From the NCBI GenBank assembly GCA_903835075.1, contig CAILLM010000004.1, forward strand, positions 1 to 64,000: a DNA stretch of 64,000 bases, written 5' to 3'. The notes beneath the pieces are model-generated. The model saw nothing but the letters and a program-made list of their open reading frames with translations. It was not told where the DNA came from and did not search any database. This DNA comes from Candidatus Staskawiczbacteria bacterium (GTDB lineage: Bacteria; Patescibacteria; Paceibacteria; Paceibacterales; Staskawiczbacteraceae). Positions 1-6,963 of this stretch are shown piece by piece; within the stretch, counting starts at the first letter, position 1, and every line of letters begins with the position of its first letter. Both the position numbers and the translations under genes were made by a program.

Positions 1-620
1 ACGGCTCACCAGTAAGTATCACCGGTCAAGCAGTTGATTCTTCTACAATCGGTGATTACGTTGAATGGTACAATTCGACTGATACTTCAGGAAATATCGC
101 AACACCAGTTTCAAGAACGGTTCACGTAGTTGCAGTCCCCGTAGTATTGGATAGCATAGCCATCACAACGCCTGCCACCAAACTTTCCTATACAATAGGC
201 GATCCATTAGACACTACGGGCTTGGTGGTAACTGGCACTTACAGCGATGGCACTACAAGTGCTGAAACAATTACTTCGGCAGACATTACTGGTTTTGACA
301 GTTCGGTTGCAGTTGCCAGCCAAATATTAACAATAACTTATAACGGCAAAACAGTAACTTACACCGTAAGTATCACCGCTGTAGTAGCCCCATCAACAGG
401 GGGTGGAGGTGGAGGTACTAGCAGTATACCGCCAGTAATTCCTTCAGTAGTGACTAAGTTGGGTGACATAGATGCTAATGGCGTAGTCGATGAAATTGAC
501 TTCGCGCTGTTAATGTCACAATGGAGTCAAACAGGCACGGGTCTTTCCGCAGACTTAAATAAGGATGGAGTTGTCGATGAAATTGACTTCTCTCTATTAA
601 TGGCTAATTGGGCTGTATAA
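1..620 (+). CDS. Secreted modular protein, C-terminal part: Ig-like domains and dockerin-type Ca-binding repeats (5' partial)
   Basis: The frame is open to the window edge, so the N-terminus lies outside. The first ~50 visible residues end in a D-x-SGN-x-A-x-PVSRTVHVV pattern typical of DUF5011/HYR-like Ig domains. A bacterial Ig-like (Big_3-type) domain follows (LSYTIGDPLDTTGLVVTGTY...), then a Gly-rich linker, then two dockerin-like loops, GDIDANGVVDEIDF and DLNKDGVVDEIDF, each with the D-x-D/N-x-D/N-G-x-x-D spacing of type I dockerin calcium sites. In known systems dockerins bind cohesins, and the next gene encodes a cohesin-like protein. Probably an exported surface or adhesion protein. 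The TTG at 147 is internal, not the start. Family-level confidence is good; the binding partner is inferred. Confidence 0.85.
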   Translation, partial: GSPVSITGQAVDSSTIGDYVEWYNSTDTSGNIATPVSRTVHVVAVPVVLDSIAITTPATKLSYTIGDPLDTTGLVVTGTYSDGTTSAETITSADITGFDSSVAVASQILTITYNGKTVTYTVSITAVVAPSTGGGGGGTSSIPPVIPSVVTKLGDIDANGVVDEIDFALLMSQWSQTGTGLSADLNKDGVVDEIDFSLLMANWAV

Positions 621-649
621 AATTAAAAACATAATTTAAAAATATAAAT

Positions 650-1357
650 ATGAAAAAAATTATTCTATTGTCATTATTCGCCATTGTGGGGGTATTAGGA
701 TTAGGCCAAATAGCTTTTGCAGAAAGTACAATGTTATCTGTGTTACCAACTACAATCAACAAAACAGTTGGTACGCCATTTGATATTTCTGCACGAATTA
801 ACCCAGCAGGAAATAATGTTTGTGCAGTTCGTGGCACAATAGACTTTAAGGGTTTATCTTGTCAAAATATTACAGTTGCAAGCGGGCTTATGGCTGCGAT
901 AGCTCCAACATGCGCTAGCCCAAGTTTTCTTATAGGAATTCCAAAATGTACAACAAATATTCAAAATATTTTTTCAATGTCTGTGAAGGGGACACGTGCT
1001 GGTATAATAAACTTAGCTTTTACATCCGTCAGGATTATGGGTGCAGGGATAGGGGATTCATCTGTATGGCAGGGTGGTGCTTACAACATAACAACTTCGG
1101 TTAAACCAAGTTCAGTAGTCGTACAAACTCCTACTTCACAAGTGAAACAAGCAACTTCAACAGAACCAACGGTAGCGGCAGGAGCTGTTAATCCTGCAGA
1201 ACAAACAATTTTAGATAATAATATTCCAACGGGAGTTGGTGCAGCTGCTTTGTCTAGAAGTGGCACAAAGTGGTATAATTATTTATTAATAGCGCTAATT
1301 GTTATTGTTGTCGGTTATGGTATTTATTATATTGTTTCCAAAAGAAAGAAAAAATAA
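650..1357 (+). CDS. Membrane-anchored cohesin-like surface protein
   Basis: 235 aa. Residues ~1-25 form a signal peptide (KKIILLSLFAIVGVLGLGQ, then AFA). Residues ~28-150 read like a cohesin fold: VGTPFDISARI early, then a strand such as VRGTIDFKGLSCQNITVASG and a late TRAGIINLAFTSVRIMG. A Thr/Ala/Pro-rich linker leads to a C-terminal membrane helix (WYNYLLIALIVIVVGYGIYYIV) and a Lys tail, so the domain would be displayed outside the cell. It lies 29 bp after a gene ending in dockerin repeats, suggesting a matched pair. The cohesin assignment rests on pattern reading; a generic Ig-like domain is the alternative. A strong terminator follows. Confidence 0.8.
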   Translation: MKKIILLSLFAIVGVLGLGQIAFAESTMLSVLPTTINKTVGTPFDISARINPAGNNVCAVRGTIDFKGLSCQNITVASGLMAAIAPTCASPSFLIGIPKCTTNIQNIFSMSVKGTRAGIINLAFTSVRIMGAGIGDSSVWQGGAYNITTSVKPSSVVVQTPTSQVKQATSTEPTVAAGAVNPAEQTILDNNIPTGVGAAALSRSGTKWYNYLLIALIVIVVGYGIYYIVSKRKKK

Positions 1358-1380
1358 ATTTAGTTAAGTAAAAAATGCAA

Positions 1381-1410
1381 ACAGTACGTAGAAATACGTA
1401 CTGTTTTTTT
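1381..1410 (+). terminator. Rho-independent terminator after the cohesin-like gene
   Basis: A perfect 10-bp stem (1381-1390 with 1395-1404) closed by a GAAA tetraloop and followed by a run of seven T. It ends the transcript of the surface-protein pair. Confidence 0.93.
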
Positions 1411-1414
1411 AAAG

Positions 1415-1735
1415 TTTTCAGAGCAAGTAAAAATTGATTTAGACATTGTCGATTCTGGTGGCGCAAAAATTAAAGATATTTATGATTCTAATGCAGTTAC
1501 AAACCCGCAAACCAAAACATGGGATGGCACTAACAATTCAAGTACAGATGTTTTAGATGGAGTTTACACAATTAAAATTGTTTACACTGACATGGCGGGC
1601 AACTCAGTCACTGACACCAGCAAAACAATTACAGTAAATACAATTAAAAATCAAATTGAGCCCGAGTTGGTGCCAGAATCAGAATCAGAACCAGAATTAA
1701 TTCTGCCAGATAGTTTGCCGTTGACAAATCAATAA
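1415..1735 (+). pseudogene. C-terminal remnant of an Ig-like repeat surface protein
   Basis: An open frame without any start codon begins right after the terminator T-run and stops at TAA 1733-1735. It reads as the end of a FlgD/Big-like Ig domain (TWDGTNNSSTDVLDGVYTIK, VYTDMAGNSVTDTSKTITV) followed by an acidic tail (EPELVPESESEPELILP). In-frame codons upstream of 1415 run through the terminator hairpin back to a TAG at 1361-1363, with no plausible start. The piece looks like the 3' end of a once larger gene, probably left by recombination among neighbouring Ig-repeat genes. A hairpin terminator still follows it. Confidence 0.7.
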
Positions 1736-1746
1736 TTTATAGTAAG

Positions 1747-1793
1747 GTTGTAAATATGAACATGTAGTTTGTTCATTTACAACTTTATTTTTT
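1747..1793 (+). terminator. Hairpin with T-tract, abutting the next start codon
   Basis: Left arm 1747-1761 (GTTGTAAATATGAAC) pairs with right arm 1771-1783 (GTTCATTTACAAC), with two bases bulged, followed by TTTATTTTTTT. It looks like the original terminator of the decayed gene before it. The T-tract runs directly into the ATG at 1794, so it could attenuate the downstream gene. Confidence 0.75.
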
Positions 1794-2276
1794 ATGGAAA
1801 CGCAAAAGCAAGCAAAAGCAGAGCAATTTATTGCTCAAATGTTGGTATTGGCCAAAGAAGGATTGAAAGAAATTACGCTTCACAGCGCTTACGGATATTT
1901 AACGCTTTATGACGACAGTGAAGCCAACAAAGGCGTTGTTGCAGTTGTTCAGGTTAATTCTTGTCCATCAGACAAGGCCGAGCTTCACATGAAACTGTCA
2001 ATTGAAAGGGCGCGTAGGCTTTGCAGAAATAAACACTGCCTTTCAAGCCATGGGACATGCAGTGACCCAGTGGAATTGCGACTTGGTGCTGTCAGAACAA
2101 ACATTGGCATTTTGTCTTTTGATGGTTTTGCAGGTGACAAAAAGAGTGAAGCTTTGGCTGTTTATGTTGCTGTCAAGGGTGGCATAATGTCTGGGAACAT
2201 TGCAGCCAGCATTGCACACGCCAGCTCTAACGATAACATCAAAGCAAATTTTTTTGGCCCAACAGCCACTGCTTAA
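1794..2276 (+). CDS. Hypothetical protein, first of two diverged tandem paralogues
   Basis: 160 aa, no recognised domain, no signal peptide or membrane segment. It aligns by eye with the next protein: VQVNSCPSDKAELHMKLSIE with FKVNVCPANNARTLHETSLD, and EALAVYVAV with EALLVYVAF, followed in both by a helix ending in ASSN/VSEN. Cysteines are frequent in the middle (CPS, CRNKHC, GTC). The ATG at 1794 sits immediately after a hairpin T-tract and has no Shine-Dalgarno sequence, so its expression may depend on read-through, or the start may be misplaced. Base composition is a little less AT-rich than in neighbouring genes. Function unknown. Confidence 0.65.
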   Translation: METQKQAKAEQFIAQMLVLAKEGLKEITLHSAYGYLTLYDDSEANKGVVAVVQVNSCPSDKAELHMKLSIERARRLCRNKHCLSSHGTCSDPVELRLGAVRTNIGILSFDGFAGDKKSEALAVYVAVKGGIMSGNIAASIAHASSNDNIKANFFGPTATA

Positions 2277-2314
2277 ACCACTACACAAAAGGAACAAACC
2301 AATGAAAATTAGAG
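2276..2314 (+). repeat. 39-bp direct repeat, copy 1 (leader and start codon)
   Basis: Identical to 2805-2843. It spans the untranslated leader (…AAAGGAACAAACCAATG) and the first four codons of the following gene. An AAGGA at 2289-2293 gives a Shine-Dalgarno sequence about 8 nt before the ATG at 2302. Confidence 0.92.
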
Positions 2315-2796
2315 GATTTGGATTAGACGCAATAGGCGTCTTATTGGACAGGGGATTAGCTTGCCTTGACAGTGGGCACGTTGCTGGCTATGTGGCGTTG
2401 TTAGATGTTTCTTGCGGTGGCGATGTGATGGCAACATTTAAAGTCAATGTTTGTCCTGCAAACAATGCAAGGACTCTTCATGAAACATCTTTAGATTTTG
2501 CCCGGCAATTGAACGCGTGCCCCAATTCCAGTTTAAGCATTCACACTGGCATAGTGCCAATAAGGGGCTTCGTGGGCGTATCGGCCATACGAGCCGGCTC
2601 AATGATTTTTTCCTTTGCAGGAATGCCTTTTACAAACCACGACGCCGAGGCGTTGTTGGTTTATGTGGCGTTTATGGCGAATTGGATAACTGAGCACAAT
2701 GCTTTTGAGATTGCTCGTGTAAGCGAAAATCATAAAATCACAAAAGGTCTGTTAGCCATCAGGAGGGCAGAACCTTTTTTGCAAATTTCCAGCTGA
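2302..2796 (+). CDS. Hypothetical protein, second tandem paralogue
   Basis: 164 aa from the ATG at 2302, which lies inside the 39-bp repeated leader with an AGGA ribosome site; a longer in-frame reading to 2200 overlaps the previous gene and is less likely. Begins MKIRGFGLDAIGVLLDRG. Shares the KVNVCP...FARQL and EALLVYVAF segments with the preceding protein, so the two arose by an old duplication. No membrane segment or known catalytic motif is visible. The first four codons are identical to those of the next gene because of the repeat. Function unknown; the cassette-like arrangement suggests an accessory trait. Confidence 0.7.
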   Translation: MKIRGFGLDAIGVLLDRGLACLDSGHVAGYVALLDVSCGGDVMATFKVNVCPANNARTLHETSLDFARQLNACPNSSLSIHTGIVPIRGFVGVSAIRAGSMIFSFAGMPFTNHDAEALLVYVAFMANWITEHNAFEIARVSENHKITKGLLAIRRAEPFLQISS

Positions 2797-2804
2797 ATAG
2801 ACTG

Positions 2805-2843
2805 AACCACTACACAAAAGGAACAAACCAATGAAAATTAGAG
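2805..2843 (+). repeat. 39-bp direct repeat, copy 2 (leader and start codon)
   Basis: Exact second copy of 2276-2314, again carrying the AAGGA site and an ATG (2831) with the first four codons of the downstream gene. Identity across leader and codons while the bodies of the genes differ points to leader duplication or cassette capture. Confidence 0.92.
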
Positions 2844-3085
2844 AAATCAAGGAGTTAGTCAGGGGTAGGAAATCTCCTGCAACCGAGCTCGGTGAAAATT
2901 GTTTTCATATTAACCCTCCGCTAGATGTGGCCAGTTGGTGCGGAACCTCTTCATTAGGCGGGGACACTATTCCCAGAGGAACAACTTGCCAGATAAATGC
3001 ACTTCGCGAAACTAACTGGGACGTTCGTATTGTTGACCGCTCTGGTTGGTTTAGTGGCGCAGATTTCAGCGCTATCACAAAATGA
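2831..3085 (+). CDS. Small hypothetical protein in the repeated-leader cassette
   Basis: 84 aa, start MKIREIKELVRGRKSPATEL fixed by the repeated leader with its AGGA site. The rest contains CFHINPPLDVASWCGTSSLG and ends IVDRSGWFSGADFSAITK. It does not resemble the two preceding paralogues beyond the leader-encoded residues. No known family is recognised. It is closed by a strong terminator at 3137-3163. Confidence 0.6.
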   Translation: MKIREIKELVRGRKSPATELGENCFHINPPLDVASWCGTSSLGGDTIPRGTTCQINALRETNWDVRIVDRSGWFSGADFSAITK

Positions 3086-3136
3086 CTTGTGCAAATCTGT
3101 AAGATTTTTTATATAGGGGTTTTTACCCATATCATT

Positions 3137-3163
3137 GCCAGGCAACCAGCCTGGCCTTTTTTT
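3137..3163 (+). terminator. Rho-independent terminator
   Basis: GCCAGGC (3137-3143), loop AACCA, GCCTGGC (3149-3155), then C and seven T. Perfect 7-bp GC-rich stem closing the small-gene cassette. Confidence 0.93.
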
Positions 3164-3221
3164 ATGTTTCGACTTCGCTTAGCACTAGAAGAAAATCAAA
3201 AAAAATGTTATAAAAAGAGCA

Positions 3222-4262
3222 ATGGATTTAGATAATTTGGAGAGAATTTTAGAAGGCGAGCCAAAATACCGTCTCACGCAAGCAAAAGAGGCGGTTTTAA
3301 AAAATTTCATTTCCAATTGGTCTGAGGCTACTTTTTTTACAAAAGAATTGCGTGATAAATTAAATAAAGAATGCCCACTTGAAATTAACGCACAAGTTTT
3401 AGTTTCTAAAACGGGGGACAGCGTGAAAGCAAGAATAACTTTAGCAGATGGCCTGCAAACAGAAACTGTTTTAATGCGTCATGCAGATCCGCTTCGACCC
3501 GAGGCGGGTGGCCGAAATACTGTTTGCGTTTCTTCTCAAGTTGGTTGCCCGTTGGGGTGTTTGTTTTGTGCCACAGGAAAAATGGGTTTAAAAAGAAGTC
3601 TAACAACAAATGAAATTATAGAGCAAGTGATTTTTTTTAATCGCTATCTAAAGAAGATTATACAAAGTGAGCGACCGGACATTTTGTATAAAGTCACAAA
3701 TGTCACTTTTATGGGCATGGGTGAGCCATTTTTAAATTATGAAAATGTTTGGGAGGCTATAAAAATTTTTAATGATTACAAATATTTTAACATAGGAGTA
3801 CGGTCAATTTCTATTTCCACGGCAGGCATTCTTGAAGGAATAAAAAAATTAGCTGAAGAAAAATTGCATGTTAATTTAGCAATTTCTCTTCATGCTCCAA
3901 ATGATAAATTGCGAAGTGAATTAATGCCAATAGACAAAAAATATCCATTAGAAAAAGTGTTAAAAGTAGTTGATGAATATATTGCTAAAACCAAAAGAAA
4001 AGTAATGTTTGAATATGTTTTAATCAAAGATGTAAATGACACTGACAACCACGCCAAAGAATTGTGCAAGATAATGGACAAAAAATTATATTTTGTAAAC
4101 TTGATTTTGTACAACGACACTGGAATTTATCAAGCTTCCACAACGCAAAGAGTTAAGGCTTTCCGCAACATATTGGAAAAAGAAAAAATCCGTTATACGC
4201 AAAGGTATCGTTTTGGTGACGATATCTCAGCTGCTTGCGGACAATTCAATACTAAAAAGTAA
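3222..4262 (+). CDS. rlmN: Dual-specificity RNA methyltransferase RlmN (23S rRNA A2503 / tRNA A37 C2-methylation)
   Basis: 346 aa, normal length. Radical-SAM enzyme that methylates C2 of adenine in 23S rRNA and some tRNAs. The cluster-binding motif is CPLGCLFC in SSQVGCPLGCLFCATG; GMGEPFLNY is the SAM-contacting GGMGEP-type motif; the tail GDDISAACGQF carries the second catalytic cysteine that forms the methyl-protein intermediate. A short GC-rich hairpin (CCCGAGGCGGG, 3498-3508) sits in frame just before the catalytic domain and encodes LRPEAGGR, one of several palindrome insertions in this window. Transcribed as an apparent single gene after a terminator. Confidence 0.96.
   Translation: MDLDNLERILEGEPKYRLTQAKEAVLKNFISNWSEATFFTKELRDKLNKECPLEINAQVLVSKTGDSVKARITLADGLQTETVLMRHADPLRPEAGGRNTVCVSSQVGCPLGCLFCATGKMGLKRSLTTNEIIEQVIFFNRYLKKIIQSERPDILYKVTNVTFMGMGEPFLNYENVWEAIKIFNDYKYFNIGVRSISISTAGILEGIKKLAEEKLHVNLAISLHAPNDKLRSELMPIDKKYPLEKVLKVVDEYIAKTKRKVMFEYVLIKDVNDTDNHAKELCKIMDKKLYFVNLILYNDTGIYQASTTQRVKAFRNILEKEKIRYTQRYRFGDDISAACGQFNTKK
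3498..3508 (+). repeat. Short GC-rich palindrome inside rlmN
   Basis: CCCG-AGG-CGGG, read in frame as part of a Pro/Gly-rich insert before NTVCVSSQVGC. Same composition as the palindromes at 36553-36582 and 55084-55136. Confidence 0.55.
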
Positions 4263-4271
4263 TTATCCACA

Positions 4272-4291
4272 CCTGCCTGCCGGCAGGCAGG
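4272..4291. repeat. REP-like 20-bp perfect palindrome
   Basis: CCTGCCTGCCGGCAGGCAGG, perfectly self-complementary, downstream of rlmN. Near copies lie at 10381-10400 (inside a gene, one mismatch) and 57709-57728 (next to rnpB). Confidence 0.88.
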
Positions 4292-4391
4292 GTTGAACTG
4301 TCTCTAGGAATGTGAGATAATTAACAAACGTTTTTATAAAAATAGTGGGGTTTACTTTTACTATAATTTTTGTTAAGTTTAGGAATAAAAC

Positions 4392-5003
4392 ATGGAAGAT
4401 AATTTTTTAAAGTTAACAAATATAGTTTACAAAGCGCTAGAGTTTTTTCCAGAAGCAGATCCATTAAAAAACAGGGCAAAAGATAAAGCCTTGGCAATAA
4501 TGGAAAGTTTGGTTTTGATTTATGAAACCAGTGGGTGGGCTTCTTTTCAAAAAGAGAAAATAAAAGTTCAGATCTCAGAAGATGTTGATATTCTTTTGGG
4601 ATATTTATGGATTGGTAAGTCTCAAGGATGGTTAAATTCAGTGAACTATTTAATTGTTTCTACTGAATATGAAAAGATTAAAAAAGAAGTAGCCCCCATT
4701 TTAGAACCAACCATAAATCCTTCTAATCCCGTATTAAATAATACGGAGCCAAAAGCCCCCAATTTTTCTATATCAAACAAACAAAACCTACCCTCAGTTA
4801 AACTTACGGTAAGGCAAGAGCAAATTGTAGAATTCTTAGAAAAAAACAATAAAGCACAGGTAATGGATTTACAAACAGTTTTGCCTAATGTCACTAAAAG
4901 AACTATTAGAAGAGATTTAGATGAATTGTTGAAAGTGGGTCAAATCATAAGAATGGGGGACTTCAACCAAGTATTTTATAAAATGGCAGGTAGGACAATG
5001 TAG
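4392..5003 (+). CDS. HTH protein with C-terminal DeoR-type winged helix
   Basis: 203 aa. Residues ~1-110 are predicted all-helical, with amphipathic stretches such as LTNIVYKALEFFPEADPLKN and DILLGYLWIGKSQGWLNSVN. A Pro/Asn-rich linker follows, then residues ~138-200 form a DeoR-like winged helix: LTVRQEQIVEFLEKNNKAQV, LPNVTKRTIRRDLDELLKVG, then a short wing. This is a DNA-binding regulator; its ligand or partner is unknown. The N-terminal helices loosely recall the four-helix S23/Avd-like fold, which is only a guess. A TATAAT at 4362-4367 may be its -10 box; no clear -35 is seen. Confidence 0.75.
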   Translation: MEDNFLKLTNIVYKALEFFPEADPLKNRAKDKALAIMESLVLIYETSGWASFQKEKIKVQISEDVDILLGYLWIGKSQGWLNSVNYLIVSTEYEKIKKEVAPILEPTINPSNPVLNNTEPKAPNFSISNKQNLPSVKLTVRQEQIVEFLEKNNKAQVMDLQTVLPNVTKRTIRRDLDELLKVGQIIRMGDFNQVFYKMAGRTM

Positions 5004-5060
5004 CCATAGATAGGACAAGTTGATATGTATTGCATGTCCCAGCAAGAATAGGCTTAAAAA

Positions 5061-5342
5061 GGTTGACTCTTCACCCATATATTAATATGTTTTATGTATA
5101 TGTCTTAAAAAGTAGCAAAGACGGAAGGCACTATATTGGTTTTACTATTGATTTGAAAAATAGGTACAAGGAACATTCTTTGGGTAAGGTCAGAGCTACT
5201 TTTTATAGAAGACCATTAGAGCTAGTTTACTATGAATGCTACAAAGATAGAAAAATTGCTCAAAAACGTGAAAGGCAACTGAAAGGCGGTCAAGCTCATG
5301 TAGCACTAATACAAAGGTTATCAGGAGGGGTGAAGAGTTGAC
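5061..5342. repeat. Inverted repeat framing the GIY-YIG gene
   Basis: GTTGACTCTTCACCC (5062-5076) before the start codon and GGGTGAAGAGTTGAC (5328-5342) across the stop codon pair with 13 of 15 Watson-Crick matches; the other two become G-U pairs in RNA. Together they enclose exactly the GIY-YIG reading frame. Confidence 0.75.
5087..5341 (+). CDS. Small GIY-YIG nuclease-domain protein
   Basis: 84 aa from the ATG at 5087 (MFYVYVLKSSKDGRHYIGFT); an in-frame extension to 5030 would add 19 unlike residues and is not chosen. The GIY-YIG signature is seen as YVYVLKSS...HYIGFT, with the downstream conserved Arg (NRYKEHSLG), a Tyr/Glu region and RERQLKGG. This is the stand-alone UvrC-N-terminal/COG2827 type, probably a metal-dependent DNA endonuclease. 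The whole frame is enclosed by an inverted repeat, which may mark a mobile unit. Its 3' end carries the promoter of the sigma gene that follows. Confidence 0.88.
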   Translation: MFYVYVLKSSKDGRHYIGFTIDLKNRYKEHSLGKVRATFYRRPLELVYYECYKDRKIAQKRERQLKGGQAHVALIQRLSGGVKS

Positions 5343-5366
5343 ATTTAATCAAATTTAGTGTAATAT
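5338..5366 (+). promoter_or_regulatory. Sigma-70-type promoter for the ECF sigma gene
   Basis: TTGACA (5338-5343), 17-nt spacer, TAATAT (5361-5366). The expected start of transcription near 5373 leaves only about 7 nt before the ATG at 5380. The -35 box overlaps the GIY-YIG stop codon and the right arm of the inverted repeat. Confidence 0.75.
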
Positions 5367-5379
5367 TAAGACTAACTAG

Positions 5380-5886
5380 ATGGATAGTTTAAATGAACAA
5401 TTTAGTCAGATTTACGACCAATATATTGATAAAATATACAGGTTTGTCTTTTTGAAGGTAGATTCTCAGGAAACTGCCCAGGATATCACATCTAAGGTGT
5501 TTACTAAGGGGTGGGAGGCCTTTTCTGCCCAAGGGAGCACTGTTAAAAACCCAGGTGCCTTCTTGTACCAAATAGCTAGAAATGCGGTCATAGACCACTA
5601 CAGGGGCAAGGGTAGGTCAAAGGTAGTCCCAGTAGATGCCAGTCCAGACCTAGCAGATCAAAATCTAAGCGCCCACGATAAAGCTGTTTTAAATGCCGAT
5701 ATTGGCATTCTTACAAAATCCATTAAAAAGCTTAGTAAAGAGCATCAAGACATAATAATTTTACACTACTTGGAAGACATGCCAATTGATGACATTGCTC
5801 AATTAATGGGTAGACCAGCAGGAACAATAAGGGTAATGTTGCACCGTGGTTTAAAAGACTTAAAAGATATAGTCCAAGAATCATAG
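5380..5886 (+). CDS. ECF-type RNA polymerase sigma factor
   Basis: 168 aa. Region 2 at residues ~8-80 (FSQIYDQYIDKIYRFVFLKV, AQDITSKVFTKGWEAF, FLYQIARNAVIDHYRGKGR) and region 4 at ~110-165 (IKKLSKEHQDIIILHYLEDM, IAQLMGRPAGTIRVMLHRGL). Region 3 is absent, as in ECF sigma factors, which direct RNA polymerase to alternative promoters, often for envelope stress. The next gene is a single-pass membrane protein that fits an anti-sigma factor. It has its own promoter with a very short leader. The regulon cannot be read from sequence. Confidence 0.92.
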   Translation: MDSLNEQFSQIYDQYIDKIYRFVFLKVDSQETAQDITSKVFTKGWEAFSAQGSTVKNPGAFLYQIARNAVIDHYRGKGRSKVVPVDASPDLADQNLSAHDKAVLNADIGILTKSIKKLSKEHQDIIILHYLEDMPIDDIAQLMGRPAGTIRVMLHRGLKDLKDIVQES

Positions 5887-5893
5887 GGTCAGT

Positions 5894-5970
5894 TCGCTCG
5901 GCAATAACCTTTTCTCCGGCTATCAGGCACCTTGTGTCCTGAGGCCTGCGAAAAGTTCATTGTCTCGCTT
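5894..5970. repeat. Dispersed intergenic element, copy A
   Basis: Begins TCGCTCGGCAATAACCTTTT and ends GAAAAGTTCATTGTCTCGC, giving imperfect inverted ends around a core with its own small hairpin (TCAGGCAC...GTGTCCTGA). The ends match those of a longer element at 40339-40465 between secD and secF. Confidence 0.6.
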
Positions 5971-6007
5971 TTGTAACAAAGTAGCATAGTCAAGCGTCAT
6001 ACATATA

Positions 6008-6712
6008 ATGACCAAAATAACTGAAAAACAACTTATTGCGTCGTTATCCCAGTTAAAGGAAATCAAACCCAATCAAGAATGGGCTTCTTTGCTTAAATCT
6101 CAAATTTTATCCGAAGCAACGGTAGAAACAAAGATAACAGCTCAGAAAGTTAGCTTCATGGAGGCTATGGTTTCAACATTTACATCAAGAAAATTGGTTT
6201 ATGCTTTATCAGCATTTTTGTTCTTAGTTGTAGGAGTATTTGGAATAACTAAATTAACTCCAGCTCCACAAATTGCTAAGCAACCAGCTGCTTTAACTAC
6301 TCCAATGGTATCAAGCCAAGAAGTGGCAATGTTAAATAGTAAGATAAAAGATTTGGCTTCGGCATCTAAGGCAGGTAACATAGCAAGCATTCCACCAGCA
6401 GTTACAGAAGTTAAAGCAAAAGTATCCCAAGTTATAAAAAGCATCAAAGACAACCCCAAACAAGATCCTCAAACCATAAAAGACATAGCAGCTAGCTTAA
6501 AAACATTGGCCGATGTGCCAGGAACAGATTTAAGCTCAAATGCAGACATCAAAGATTTATATCAAACAGTAACACAAAGTCAAATTTCAGACTTGAAAAA
6601 AGCAACTTTAACAGAAGACCAAAAGAAAACATTAACAGAAGTAGAAGACTTGTATAAACAAAAAAAATATTCAGAAGCATTAGAAAAAATATTATTAATT
6701 AATAATAAGTAA
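6008..6712 (+). CDS. Single-pass membrane protein, probable anti-sigma factor of the ECF sigma
   Basis: 234 aa. The N-terminal ~58 residues are cytoplasmic and helical (KQLIASLSQLKEIKPNQEWA), as in many anti-sigma domains, and one membrane helix lies at ~62-81 (KLVYALSAFLFLVVGVFGI). The outer part is a long helical, Lys/Asp-rich domain ending in a TPR-like tail (VEDLYKQKKYSEALEKILLI). Layout resembles DUF5667-type proteins found beside ECF sigma genes. No zinc-binding HxxxCxxC motif is present, so it is not a ZAS-type anti-sigma. The role is inferred from position and topology. Confidence 0.7.
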   Translation: MTKITEKQLIASLSQLKEIKPNQEWASLLKSQILSEATVETKITAQKVSFMEAMVSTFTSRKLVYALSAFLFLVVGVFGITKLTPAPQIAKQPAALTTPMVSSQEVAMLNSKIKDLASASKAGNIASIPPAVTEVKAKVSQVIKSIKDNPKQDPQTIKDIAASLKTLADVPGTDLSSNADIKDLYQTVTQSQISDLKKATLTEDQKKTLTEVEDLYKQKKYSEALEKILLINNK

Positions 6713-6728
6713 GCAGATAACGTACAAC

Positions 6729-6783
6729 ATCATCGGCACATATTTATTTTTTCTAAGTTTGAAAATAAATACGTGCTGATGAT
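6729..6783 (+). other. Long hairpin in the leader region before the major surface protein
   Basis: Left arm 6729-6750 and right arm 6762-6783 pair over 22 bp with two mismatches that become G-U pairs in RNA; the loop is TTCTAAGTTTG. No T-tract follows, so it is not a standard terminator. A second hairpin, ATTCGTGA (6822-6829) with TCGCGAAT (6843-6850), lies further down the same 251-bp gap. Confidence 0.7.
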
Positions 6784-6963
6784 AATTCATCTGCACACAA
6801 GATGAGTCGTGGTTCGCAAAGATTCGTGATTAGTACGTAAAGTCGCGAATAAAAGCGAGCATAATAGGTCGACCGACGAGAAGTAAAAAACATAACAATA
6901 AGTTCTTATCTGAATTAAATATTTATATTCAATCAGGTGAGGATAAACAAAAATTAAAAAACA

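Noticed and set aside
604..837. 77-aa frame on the minus strand overlapping the start of the cohesin-like gene
   Set aside because: Opposite-strand shadow of a well-supported signal-peptide gene; no ribosome site or domain.
5887..6007. A small coding gene between the sigma and anti-sigma genes
   Set aside because: Short frames only; the stretch is better explained by a repeated inverted element also present between secD and secF.
6729..6783. Calling the long hairpin before the surface-protein gene a terminator
   Set aside because: The stem is strong but no T-run follows the right arm, and a gene starts downstream without another clear promoter.
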